64,000 bases of DNA from the NCBI GenBank assembly GCA_905182985.1, contig CAJJDN010000082.1:186001-250000 (forward strand). The letters are read 5' to 3'. The notes under the pieces are model-generated. The model worked only from the letters and a program-made list of their open reading frames with translations. It did not search any database and was not told the DNA's origin. Below are positions 35,083 to 46,790 of the stretch, in pieces (the first letter of the stretch is position 1; each line of letters opens with the position of its first letter). Source of the stretch: Paramecium sonneborni (Eukaryota > Ciliophora > Oligohymenophorea > Peniculida > Parameciidae). The translations under genes were made by a program, and so were the position numbers.

Positions 35083-37861
35083 ACTCTTTTTAAATATATA
35101 TTTATTTTTTTTAATTTAAATTAATAAAATAAAAAGTAATCTATAATTTAGAGTATCTTACATGCACCAACTATTAAGAAGGGTTATTTACGAGTTGGAG
35201 AAGATATGCCAGATTTAATAGATTAGCATTCTATAAACATTTTCATGAGAATCGTTATAGCAGAAAAAGTAAATAAATATTATTAATTTAGCAAAAGTAC
35301 TAATTTTTAAATTAAAAGAAATAAAAAACAAAAAAATAGCTTTTATAATTTAAATAATGAGACAATATATACTATAACTTTATACTTTAGATATCTGTGG
35401 TAATCGTATACTACCAAAATATAAATATTGGAATGAAAATTCCATTTAATCGATCTTTTATTGTAGATTGTTAAATATTCAATCAAAAAATGTTTATTTG
35501 AAAATTTAATTGGTAATTATAAATGTGGAGTATGTTATAAAAAAGTGATAGACATGAATTAACAATGAATTTACGAGAAGGTGCATCAAAGGCTTAATCA
35601 AGTACATAGCATTTATGGCAATTTTAAGATTTATTAAAAGTTGTCTTAAGTCAGAGAACTCATATACATATAATATCATCTGTTTCTTTACATATAATAA
35701 GAATTATCAATTTTTTATGTATTCTAAATTATCACTTTAAATATATGAATAAAATCATTAATAGAGTTGCTACAAAATTAATATAAGATACTAATAATAA
35801 GTTTCCAATTTATTTAGAAATGAATTTAGTAGAAATGAAATAATAAGAATAAAAAAGAAGAGAATCCCTAAATTTTATGGTATAATTCAAGAGTTTAAAA
35901 AGGCAAATTGTTACATTTTTTACTAATAGTAATATGAAGAATTATTGAAGGATAAATAAAAGAATAAATACAATATATATGATGCTTTAAATGTAATTAA
36001 AATATCGAAAGTTAATTTAAGATAGCTATTTAGTACATATAATAATGGAAAGAATCTAGTTACTTAAAATCAGTTATTTGAAATGTTGGAATCTTTTAAT
36101 ATGTAACCTTCAGTAAGGTACAATTTTGTTTGTGCTTTTCCTAATGGTATTTCATTTCAGGATTTCAGTAAATTAATAGAAAGTCCTATCACTTATGATC
36201 AATTGTTACATAGTAAATTAAAACAAAAGTATATATATAACTCTAACCTATAAAGAATTTGTTTAAGCAATGTAAGGAGAAAGATAAATTGAGTAAGCAT
36301 TTTGTAGCATAGCAAAGGCAAAAGCTCGTAAATTTCCAGAAACTATGACATTAGATTAATTGAAATAGTTTTTAACAAAGAAGTAAATACAGAATAAAAA
36401 AATGTTGTTAAATCAACAGAAATCGAATTTTTGTTAAGAAGATTTAAAACATAAGCAATAGTAAAGACTTTAGATCATACTAAAAAAGCAGAAGTCAATG
36501 AATTATGAAGGAAAGGTATTAAAAATTTGTAGAGATTTTGCATGTTTTGTGTTAATAGAACATAATTAATAAAAAGCTAAAGTTTTCTTTAAAAATGTAT
36601 GGAATTATTTTAAGATATGCTTTGTAGATTAAATACATAGTAAGTTGTGCAAAAGAATTTTTATAAGAGAATTCATCCATATGATGTTAAGTCTTAGATT
36701 TAATCCTTTAAAAACTTAAACTTAACTATAAGAAAATTAAATTTATATTTGAATAACTTGTAGGTTATTTAAATGAGTGATTTAGTATTTTTAATGTTAA
36801 TGAGTGAACAAGAAGGACCAAGAACTTAATTAAGTTAATCAAATCAATTGAAAAAGGCAAGTAAAAGATTGTAAGAACCTGTTAATTCATAATCTCCAAT
36901 TAAATTAGAATATGAAGTTAAATTAGAATTAAGGCCGTACTCTTCCAATAAATTAATTTAATGGCTTTAAATTTGTTGAAATGTTTAACAGTAATAATAG
37001 ATTCTAATATAAATTAATATTTGTAGCTACTGGCATTCTTTAATATTGGAACTTGGAATACAAACTTGACTTTTAAATAATGCATTATTTTCGAGAGAGT
37101 TCTTGGTTCATCTTTAGAAGAAACTCTTATAATAAAAATAAGTAGATGAATCTATGGTTAGAACTTCTTTATTTGAGGCTATAAGAAAATGTTAAAATCA
37201 TGGATTACAAGAATACTTAAATTAAAAGGAATTTTCAGTTATTTACTAAAGAATACAAAATCATTTGAAATCTAAAACATAGTAAATGGCACATTCTTAT
37301 TCTTATGTACCATTCATACATCAGATACCTTATATACACGTAGCATTGACTTACTCTACTGCTATTATATGAAGACGAAAGAATTGTGTCAATTTTTATA
37401 ATGAAATGATAATTGAAGTACATGCAAGAAATACTCTAGAATTCATTCAAATAAATTTATAATATTTGATATTTAAAATGATGTTTAGGGTTGTGGATAA
37501 GGTTAATAAGATATTTAGGTCAATAAATGAATAAAAATGGGGTAAAAATTGATAATTTTTTGTCCTAATACTAAGAGATGTAATGAATGGATTTATGTTA
37601 AAAGATCCATTCAAAATTTATTTACAATACCAAGGTTAACAATAAAAAGTAAAGAAGCAGATATCACTATAATGTTCACTAGAGTTTATATGACTTTTAT
37701 TCTTGATGGTAAATTATTTATTTTACTAAAGAAATAACTTAAAATAAGTCAAAACTATTATAGCTATTCCAAACAAATGAAGATTTTAGGCAATTATTCT
37801 AAGGAATTTATTAATATTTAGTCTCAGAAGAATTGGAGTTATGAAATATTTTTTTATGAAT
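34922..37861 (+). CDS. Large multi-exon gene (or genes), product unknown
   Basis: ATG 34922 begins MTTDLDNNLYKEDVDF; a 23-nt intron (GTATTAATT...CATTAG) leads to DYKIRDTTLFK. Later segments are convincingly coding but in changing frames: LHAPTIKKGYLRVGEDMPDL, GMKIPFNRSFIVDC, SDRHELTMNLREGASKAQ, an acidic helical part with LRQLFSTYNNGKNLV and FPNGISFQDFSKLI that resembles EF-hand packing, EIEFLLRRFKTQAIV, MSDLVFLMLMSEQEGPRTQ and ESMVRTSLFEAIRKCQNHG. I could place only some introns. The 5' end is also present at 33741-33901 because of the assembly duplication. No family assignment is safe. Confidence 0.45.
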
Positions 37862-38341
37862 AAAATTTTTTATGAAAAGAATCTTTATGAATAAAATTCT
37901 TGATTAACAAAAAAGTAATCATTTAAAAATGATCAATAAAAATCACTCTGTGACAAATGTCAATTATGTGATTTCCAAGAGACTCTCCCTTAAAATAGGG
38001 AATGCTTAACTAAAGTGTTTATCATTGTATAAGTATTCGATAATTTCAGATGCTTCATGTAGTAATTCCATTTTGCCAAATTAACTTGTCACAATATTTA
38101 GTTTTTGCTTTATTTAAAATAATGTTTGAATTCTTTCTTACAAGTATCCACCTAAAGAATGAGTGTCTCCAACCAAATCTAAATATAGTGACAACCGTTA
38201 ACAAGTGAATTCTAATTTATGTGACTAATGTTTTTCATTTTCACTCCAAACCTTGCTTGGTCTTCTTTGTCTAGAAGTTTGACAAGCTCCCATTTCAATT
38301 TCAAGTTTTAGCTTTTTTTATAGATTAAATTTATTAATTAT
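37862..38341. other. Spacer before the inverted-repeat region
   Basis: No protein-like frame. Slightly less AT-rich than average. Unlike the sequence from 38342 on, it has no copy on the right side of the palindrome. Confidence 0.45.
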
Positions 38342-38622
38342 TTCTAAATTGTTCTGAGGCTTTTAAATTTCATTCAACTACTTTTCTGGCCAAATAATTT
38401 ATTTTCTTATTATACTATAGGAATAAAAACCCTTCAAAATTGAAAAACTCTATGAATATAGGAAAGTCTTAGTAGACTGGAAATGGCTAGGTCTTGATGT
38501 AATTTATTTTGTTCTTGGTGAATTATCTGTAAATTTAATTTCTTTTATCAATCTATGAGATAACTTTAGAAGGAGAGGTAATAGTGTAAAGCTAAAAGTA
38601 TATAAAAGCTCCTTCATCTAAT

Positions 38623-38904
38623 ATGGAAATTATATAATAAGGATTAAGTTGCCAACATTTCGGTCTACTAGGGGATTAGCAATCTTAAGAATAAAGGGAA
38701 AAATCAAACCTAAATAAATATTTCCTGTAGTAATCTTAATAAAAATTATAAGAACTTTTTAAGAAGAAATTGTAAGTTATTAAAACAATATTTAGAGCAG
38801 CAAAATGTTCTCAATTAGCAGATGCTTTAAAAAATAGATTATAAAATAAATATTATGAAACTGTGGCACCTGGAAAAAATTATAATTTGATTTAAAGACT
38901 TTGA
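38623..38904 (+). CDS. Small hypothetical protein downstream of EF-1alpha
   Basis: 93 codons, no intron. It starts MEIIQQGLSCQHFGLLGD; the centre is Gln/Lys-rich and helical, and the C-terminus has IFRAAKCSQLADALKNRL and TVAPGKNYNLIQRL. The amphipathic helices suggest a structured protein, but I do not recognise the family. It converges on the EF-1alpha gene. An exact mirror copy lies at 43956-44237 on the other strand because of the inverted repeat. Confidence 0.55.
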
Positions 38905-39315
38905 ATTAAGTACAATAAATATCTAAATTAAAGTAATTCAGTAAAGATAATCATTAACAGTTTTAAAATAATTACTTGAAGGTTTATACTGTGAATTAGT
39001 TTTCTTATTTTTATTGTGAAGAGAGAAAGGATGAGAAAGTTATTAGGGATTAAAAATATGAAAATAGTAATTTGATTTAAAAATTAATTTTAGTCTCATA
39101 TGTAGGATAAGGAAGAAGATTATAATAGTTAAATTGATATAAATAAAATGAAAGAATTAAAAGTATAGGAGATTCAAAAATATCATAATAGTAATTGAAA
39201 TTAGAGAAATTAGAAAAGCAAATAAAATCAGCAAGTATTTGCTGTTAATTTTAATAAATAATTTAAAAAAAAATTAATAGAATAATAATTTAAAAATATA
39301 TAATAATTTCTAATA

Positions 39316-40608
39316 TCATTTTTTTTTAATTTCTTTTTTTTCAACAGATTTAATAACACCTACAGCCACAGTTTATTTCATATCTCTTACAGCAAATCTT
39401 CCTAAAGGAGGATATTCAGAAAAGACTTCAACAGACATAGGTTTAGTTGGTATTAATTTAATAATAGCAGAATCTCCAGCTTTAATAAATTTAGGTTGTT
39501 CTTCAATAACTTTAGCTGTTCTTTTATCAATTTTGGATATAATTTAATCAAATTTACATGCGATATGTGCTGTATGACAATCTAAAACAGGACAATATCC
39601 ATTTTAAATTTATCCAGGATGATTAATTACAATCACTTAAGCATTAAAAGAAGTACATTCTCTTGCTGGATCATTTTTAGAATCAGAAGCGACAAATCCT
39701 CTTTTTAAATCTTTAACAGGTACACTTTTAATATTAAAACCTACATTATCTCCTGGTATAGCTTCTGGAATATCTTCATGATGCATTTCTACTGATTTCA
39801 CTTCTGTAGTTATTCCAGATGGAGCAAATTGTATAACCATACCTTTCCTCAATGTTCCAGTTTCAACTCTTCCTACTGGAACTGTTCCAATTCCACCTAT
39901 TTTATATACATCTTATAATGGAAGTCTTAATGGTTTATCTGTTGGTCTTTTTGGTGGTGTTATTGCATCTAATGCTTCAAGCAGAGTAGGACCATTGTAC
40001 CATTATAAATTGTTTGATTTTTCTAACATATTATCACCATTCCATCCAGAAATAGGAATAAATGGTACATTTTCTGGATTATATCCTACTTTCTTTAAAT
40101 AAATTATCATTTCTTTAGTAATTTCATCATATCTTGGTTTTGAATAATTAACTGATTTATCATCCATTTTGTTTATTGCACATATTAATTATCTAACTCC
40201 AAGTGTATAAGCCAATAATATATGTTCTTTGGTTTAACCATTTTGAGATATACCAGCTTCAAATTCACCTGCAGGAGATGCAATCATTAACAAAGCTATA
40301 TCTGCTTATGTTGTTCCTGTTATCATATTCTTTATAAAATCTCTATGTCCAGGTGCATCAATTACTGTATAATAATATTTATTAGTTTCAAATTTCCATA
40401 ATGAAATATCTATTGTAATTCCTCTTTCTCTTTCATCTTTAAGATTATCTAATACCCAAGCATATTTAAATGATCCTTTTCCAATTTTATTTGCATCTTC
40501 TTCATATTTCTTTATTGTTCTTTCATCTATTCCACCTAATTTATAAATCAAATGGCCTGTCGTTGTTGATTTTCCTGAATCAACATGACCAATTACTACT
40601 AAATTTAC
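39316..40608 (-). CDS. Translation elongation factor EF-1alpha, 5'-truncated copy
   Basis: Same sequence as the copy at 40673-41986 but cut at the single N (40609), so the first seven codons are missing and the frame starts at [15 protein letters not shown]. It has the G1 motif [15 protein letters not shown] (G3) and NKMD (G4). It ends at TGA after a Lys-rich tail. The cut at an N and the exact match to the next copy indicate a contig end, not a biological truncation. Confidence 0.9.
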
Positions 40609-40609
40609 N
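40609..40609. other. Single-N contig join
   Basis: One N separates two stretches. The sequence after it (from 40610) restarts at the position equivalent to 39253, so 39253-40608 and 40610-41965 are the same 1356 bp. Confidence 0.92.
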
Positions 40610-40672
40610 AATAAATAATTTAAAAAAAAATTAATAGAATAATAATTTAAAAATATATAATAATTTCTAATA

Positions 40673-41986
40673 TCATTTTTTTTTAATTTCTTTTTTTTCA
40701 ACAGATTTAATAACACCTACAGCCACAGTTTATTTCATATCTCTTACAGCAAATCTTCCTAAAGGAGGATATTCAGAAAAGACTTCAACAGACATAGGTT
40801 TAGTTGGTATTAATTTAATAATAGCAGAATCTCCAGCTTTAATAAATTTAGGTTGTTCTTCAATAACTTTAGCTGTTCTTTTATCAATTTTGGATATAAT
40901 TTAATCAAATTTACATGCGATATGTGCTGTATGACAATCTAAAACAGGACAATATCCATTTTAAATTTATCCAGGATGATTAATTACAATCACTTAAGCA
41001 TTAAAAGAAGTACATTCTCTTGCTGGATCATTTTTAGAATCAGAAGCGACAAATCCTCTTTTTAAATCTTTAACAGGTACACTTTTAATATTAAAACCTA
41101 CATTATCTCCTGGTATAGCTTCTGGAATATCTTCATGATGCATTTCTACTGATTTCACTTCTGTAGTTATTCCAGATGGAGCAAATTGTATAACCATACC
41201 TTTCCTCAATGTTCCAGTTTCAACTCTTCCTACTGGAACTGTTCCAATTCCACCTATTTTATATACATCTTATAATGGAAGTCTTAATGGTTTATCTGTT
41301 GGTCTTTTTGGTGGTGTTATTGCATCTAATGCTTCAAGCAGAGTAGGACCATTGTACCATTATAAATTGTTTGATTTTTCTAACATATTATCACCATTCC
41401 ATCCAGAAATAGGAATAAATGGTACATTTTCTGGATTATATCCTACTTTCTTTAAATAAATTATCATTTCTTTAGTAATTTCATCATATCTTGGTTTTGA
41501 ATAATTAACTGATTTATCATCCATTTTGTTTATTGCACATATTAATTATCTAACTCCAAGTGTATAAGCCAATAATATATGTTCTTTGGTTTAACCATTT
41601 TGAGATATACCAGCTTCAAATTCACCTGCAGGAGATGCAATCATTAACAAAGCTATATCTGCTTATGTTGTTCCTGTTATCATATTCTTTATAAAATCTC
41701 TATGTCCAGGTGCATCAATTACTGTATAATAATATTTATTAGTTTCAAATTTCCATAATGAAATATCTATTGTAATTCCTCTTTCTCTTTCATCTTTAAG
41801 ATTATCTAATACCCAAGCATATTTAAATGATCCTTTTCCAATTTTATTTGCATCTTCTTCATATTTCTTTATTGTTCTTTCATCTATTCCACCTAATTTA
41901 TAAATCAAATGGCCTGTCGTTGTTGATTTTCCTGAATCAACATGACCAATTACTACTAAATTTACATGTACTTTATCTTTTGGCAT
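40673..41986 (-). CDS. Translation elongation factor EF-1alpha
   Basis: 437 residues, intronless, full length for eEF1A (usual about 440-460). It starts [20 protein letters not shown]. GTPase motifs are complete: [21 protein letters not shown]. Domain II has [11 protein letters not shown] and domain III has [17 protein letters not shown], ending EKKEIKKK. It delivers aminoacyl-tRNA to the ribosome in a GTP-dependent way. Several in-frame TAA codons encode Gln at conserved Gln sites, which supports the ciliate code. It is the left member of a head-to-head identical pair. Confidence 0.97.
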
Positions 41987-42230
41987 TTATTTTATTTATG
42001 ACTTTACTTATCATAACTTTAATCATTTAAATATCAAAACTATTAATTTAATGACTATATTATTAAATTATTAACTTTAATTAAATTATTATTATATATT
42101 TTATTTATATAAATAAAATATATAATAATAATTTAATTAAAGTTAATAATTTAATAATATAGTCATTAAATTAATAGTTTTGATATTTAAATGATTAAAG
42201 TTATGATAAGTAAAGTCATAAATAAAATAA
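41987..42230. promoter_or_regulatory. Palindromic 244-bp region between divergent EF-1alpha copies
   Basis: Centre of the inverted repeat at about 42108/42109. The innermost bases TTATTTATATAAATAAAAT are self-complementary with almost no loop. In a true head-to-head pair this would be a shared bidirectional promoter; in a fold-back artefact it is the upstream region of one gene joined to its own reverse complement. Confidence 0.7.
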
Positions 42231-43544
42231 ATGCCAAAAGATAAAGTACATGTAAATTTAGTAGTAATTGGTCATGTTGATTCAGGAAAATCAACAACGA
42301 CAGGCCATTTGATTTATAAATTAGGTGGAATAGATGAAAGAACAATAAAGAAATATGAAGAAGATGCAAATAAAATTGGAAAAGGATCATTTAAATATGC
42401 TTGGGTATTAGATAATCTTAAAGATGAAAGAGAAAGAGGAATTACAATAGATATTTCATTATGGAAATTTGAAACTAATAAATATTATTATACAGTAATT
42501 GATGCACCTGGACATAGAGATTTTATAAAGAATATGATAACAGGAACAACATAAGCAGATATAGCTTTGTTAATGATTGCATCTCCTGCAGGTGAATTTG
42601 AAGCTGGTATATCTCAAAATGGTTAAACCAAAGAACATATATTATTGGCTTATACACTTGGAGTTAGATAATTAATATGTGCAATAAACAAAATGGATGA
42701 TAAATCAGTTAATTATTCAAAACCAAGATATGATGAAATTACTAAAGAAATGATAATTTATTTAAAGAAAGTAGGATATAATCCAGAAAATGTACCATTT
42801 ATTCCTATTTCTGGATGGAATGGTGATAATATGTTAGAAAAATCAAACAATTTATAATGGTACAATGGTCCTACTCTGCTTGAAGCATTAGATGCAATAA
42901 CACCACCAAAAAGACCAACAGATAAACCATTAAGACTTCCATTATAAGATGTATATAAAATAGGTGGAATTGGAACAGTTCCAGTAGGAAGAGTTGAAAC
43001 TGGAACATTGAGGAAAGGTATGGTTATACAATTTGCTCCATCTGGAATAACTACAGAAGTGAAATCAGTAGAAATGCATCATGAAGATATTCCAGAAGCT
43101 ATACCAGGAGATAATGTAGGTTTTAATATTAAAAGTGTACCTGTTAAAGATTTAAAAAGAGGATTTGTCGCTTCTGATTCTAAAAATGATCCAGCAAGAG
43201 AATGTACTTCTTTTAATGCTTAAGTGATTGTAATTAATCATCCTGGATAAATTTAAAATGGATATTGTCCTGTTTTAGATTGTCATACAGCACATATCGC
43301 ATGTAAATTTGATTAAATTATATCCAAAATTGATAAAAGAACAGCTAAAGTTATTGAAGAACAACCTAAATTTATTAAAGCTGGAGATTCTGCTATTATT
43401 AAATTAATACCAACTAAACCTATGTCTGTTGAAGTCTTTTCTGAATATCCTCCTTTAGGAAGATTTGCTGTAAGAGATATGAAATAAACTGTGGCTGTAG
43501 GTGTTATTAAATCTGTTGAAAAAAAAGAAATTAAAAAAAAATGA
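42231..43544 (+). CDS. Translation elongation factor EF-1alpha, mirror copy
   Basis: Exact reverse-complement counterpart of 40673-41986 (position sums of 84217), 437 residues with all GTPase motifs intact. Because even the flanking noncoding sequence matches without a difference that I could see, this is either a very recent or gene-converted inverted duplication or an assembly fold-back. Count it as one gene until depth is checked. Confidence 0.9.
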
Positions 43545-43955
43545 TATTAGAAATTATTATATATTTTTAAATTATTATTCTATTAATTTTTTTTTAAATT
43601 ATTTATTAAAATTAACAGCAAATACTTGCTGATTTTATTTGCTTTTCTAATTTCTCTAATTTCAATTACTATTATGATATTTTTGAATCTCCTATACTTT
43701 TAATTCTTTCATTTTATTTATATCAATTTAACTATTATAATCTTCTTCCTTATCCTACATATGAGACTAAAATTAATTTTTAAATCAAATTACTATTTTC
43801 ATATTTTTAATCCCTAATAACTTTCTCATCCTTTCTCTCTTCACAATAAAAATAAGAAAACTAATTCACAGTATAAACCTTCAAGTAATTATTTTAAAAC
43901 TGTTAATGATTATCTTTACTGAATTACTTTAATTTAGATATTTATTGTACTTAAT

Positions 43956-44237
43956 TCAAAGTCTTTAAATCAAATTATAATTTTTTCCAGGTGCCACAGT
44001 TTCATAATATTTATTTTATAATCTATTTTTTAAAGCATCTGCTAATTGAGAACATTTTGCTGCTCTAAATATTGTTTTAATAACTTACAATTTCTTCTTA
44101 AAAAGTTCTTATAATTTTTATTAAGATTACTACAGGAAATATTTATTTAGGTTTGATTTTTCCCTTTATTCTTAAGATTGCTAATCCCCTAGTAGACCGA
44201 AATGTTGGCAACTTAATCCTTATTATATAATTTCCAT
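43956..44237 (-). CDS. Mirror copy of the small hypothetical gene
   Basis: Reverse complement of 38623-38904, same 93-residue frame. It exists only because of the inverted repeat, so it should not be counted separately if the repeat proves artefactual. Confidence 0.5.
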
Positions 44238-44518
44238 ATTAGATGAAGGAGCTTTTATATACTTTTAGCTTTACACTATTACCTCTCCTTCTAAAGTTAT
44301 CTCATAGATTGATAAAAGAAATTAAATTTACAGATAATTCACCAAGAACAAAATAAATTACATCAAGACCTAGCCATTTCCAGTCTACTAAGACTTTCCT
44401 ATATTCATAGAGTTTTTCAATTTTGAAGGGTTTTTATTCCTATAGTATAATAAGAAAATAAATTATTTGGCCAGAAAAGTAGTTGAATGAAATTTAAAAG
44501 CCTCAGAACAATTTAGAA

Positions 44519-44519
44519 N
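44519..44519. other. Single-N contig join
   Basis: One N ends the palindromic stretch. Sequence to the right (ACCCCTATAATCG onward) is unrelated to the sequence at the corresponding left position. Confidence 0.9.
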
Positions 44520-46089
44520 ACCCCTATAATCGAATCTGATTGTAATATATATAAAATTTGAATGATAACTTAACTTTATTGATTTAATGATTTGGATTGC
44601 TTTACTTAAATAAAATATAAAATTTCAATAAATTAAAATCTTTTATTAAATCAACATTTATAATTAAAATTTAGCCTTCATTGCTCTCATAAAAAAATAA
44701 TTTACTAAGAAAAAAATTTTACTTCATCCTATTGTTATTAAATCATTTAAAATGAAAAATGATAAATTTTTGATTGAGTAAAGATAATCAAATTATTTTT
44801 GAGTCTGTATATCTTTGAATTTAGAATAATATATTTAAAATAGAAACTTATTTAATTCTTAATTTTTAACGTAAAGTGTAAAAAATAGTTGCGTGATAAC
44901 TCATTGTTATAGAACAAGCCTCTGCTACTCCCCCAACCTTAATAATTAGCACTGCTTAAATTAATTTAGGATAAATCACGAATAAAGAAAGATAATAAGA
45001 TATAATATTATTTAAGAAGAAAATTGCCGGATATCTATAACTAATGAAAATATGAAAATGTTCAAGTTTAATGAGATCCTTTTAATAATTTAAAAGCGTA
45101 CAAAGTTTAAATGTTAATTTTGAAACAAAATTTTGTTTGGTATGACAAGTAGAACTCAAAAGTCAATATAAAGGAATCTTACGAACTTGATTAGGATCTT
45201 GAAAATTAAGACTATTATTTGATTAAATATATGGAAGTTTCATCATAAAAGGAGAATAAATAGCCGATAATATTCGGAAGAGCTTGAGATTGAGCTGATA
45301 ATTAAATTTACATATATATTTTTTGAATGTATTTAGCCTTCTCTGTTAGCTTTAATTTCAAAAACTCATCGATTTAAATTCTATTGAATATTCAAAAAAT
45401 TAATTTTGTAGATTCATTTTCTATTATGATTATATTAACATTGCTTCTTGATATGTAAATTTAATGTTTCTCTAATTAGTTCTATAATTATTCTAATTAT
45501 TCAAGTAATTCTACCTTAAAATCTTGAGAAAGTTGAAAAACAAGCCCTATTTTTATTAGATTATAAAAAATAAATTTTAATATTTTAAGTTTAAATTTCA
45601 CATTTCTTATTAAAGCCATACATAAGATCAAGCTTAACTTTTGTTATTACTTTATAATCATATATTTAAATCAAACCTTATTAACTGGTATTCTGAAATA
45701 CTGAATCTTGTTTCAATTATAATTTTGAAACACAATGTTTAGTTAATACCAAAATTTTCAGTAATTTTGAATTAGTCGCTAAAAATGAATATTTTCAATA
45801 CAATTTTTCTATATTAAAAGAAATGTAGGGATTTATTTTGTCCAAAATCCTCTCTTATTAAATTAAACAATATGTCTTTTAATAAAAAAAATGATTTGAG
45901 TTATGATAAGAGAAAACCCACTACCTTGAGATTTGTCTTTTTTATAAAAGGACTAAATTTCGTCATACTTGATATTACTTATTTTTTAAAGCTTCCTATT
46001 TCATTTGCAACAATCCAGATCATGACAGAAAGATAGTAAGAGAAGAAAAATGAAATTAAAGGAGCAGAGACAAAGATTAATCGATTGAT
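44520..46089. other. Gene-free stretch
   Basis: About 1.6 kb with no protein-like frame longer than a few tens of codons on either strand. No repeat family or RNA feature was recognised. Confidence 0.45.
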
Positions 46090-46482
46090 GAATCTTTCCC
46101 TGTCGAAAAAATTTGAGGGACTCTGTTCTATAGATACAAAACTTTACTCTTATAACTCCATTACACAAAATTGTGATAACTTTTTATGATGCTCAAGTTT
46201 AACTGGAACCAGTGTAGAATCCTGATTTGTTCCAATTTCACAGCAGATAACTGTCCAAAAGAATGTCCGAAAAATAAAAAGGGATTTCAAGACTATTAAT
46301 GTTCAACACTCAAATTTTATTAATGTCTCATAAACTTTTTTAATCGACCAATTTGCCAAATATCTGGAAATCTCTGTCTAGTTGTATGCTCAGATTTTAT
46401 AAGATATGACGTATGTTAGATGGCACATGTTTAAAAGAAAAGCATTTCTCCCATGCTATTGGAATGGTTTCTCATGCGTTGA
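46090..46482 (+). pseudogene. Cys-rich secreted-protein-like fragment, broken frame
   Basis: One frame near 46093-46188 reads KFEGLCSIDTKL and ITQNCDNFL before TGA. A second frame, 46213-46482, continues with CSNFTADNCPKECP, CSTLKFYQC and CSDFIRYDVCQ; it holds about a dozen Cys in 70 residues, then closes. The Cys spacing recalls the repeat proteins of ciliate surface antigens, but no full gene could be built. An unrelated weaker frame crosses 46406-46666. Confidence 0.35.
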
Positions 46483-46790
46483 TGCAGATGGACCAGAAAA
46501 TTTTCATCTGAGACATGCTTTAGTAATATTTTGGGCTAATATTATTGGTCATCAAATTAATCAGATAGCGGATCCTGTGTATAATTCAATAGTGAAAACA
46601 GTAATTAAAGTTATCGAGTTTTATTTAATTTTATATTCTTTTCGTTCTATCATTGATCATTTATGATATAATAAATTATGATAAAAATTAAAAATATTCT
46701 AAAAATAATATATCTATCTATTCAACATAATATATTTCTTAATCATAAAAATCTATCATTTCTTACATAAGGTTGGTACCTAATTTAATA

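Larger units (their letters stand above)
40610..44518. repeat. Near-perfect inverted repeat (palindromic contig)
   Basis: Positions x and 84217-x are complementary from the centre out to 40610/43607. The right arm continues to 44518, where it is the reverse complement of 38342-39252 in the preceding contig (sum 82860). The right end falls exactly at an N (44519). Total arm length on the right is 2410 bp. Confidence 0.92.

Noticed and set aside
41827..42390. Hydrophobic frames antisense to the EF-1alpha 5' ends
   Set aside because: They are reverse-strand shadows of the EF-1alpha coding sequence and appear symmetrically because of the palindrome.
44930..44945. CCCCCAACC as a telomere or chromosome-end signal
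   Set aside because: A single short occurrence, not an array of ciliate telomeric repeats.
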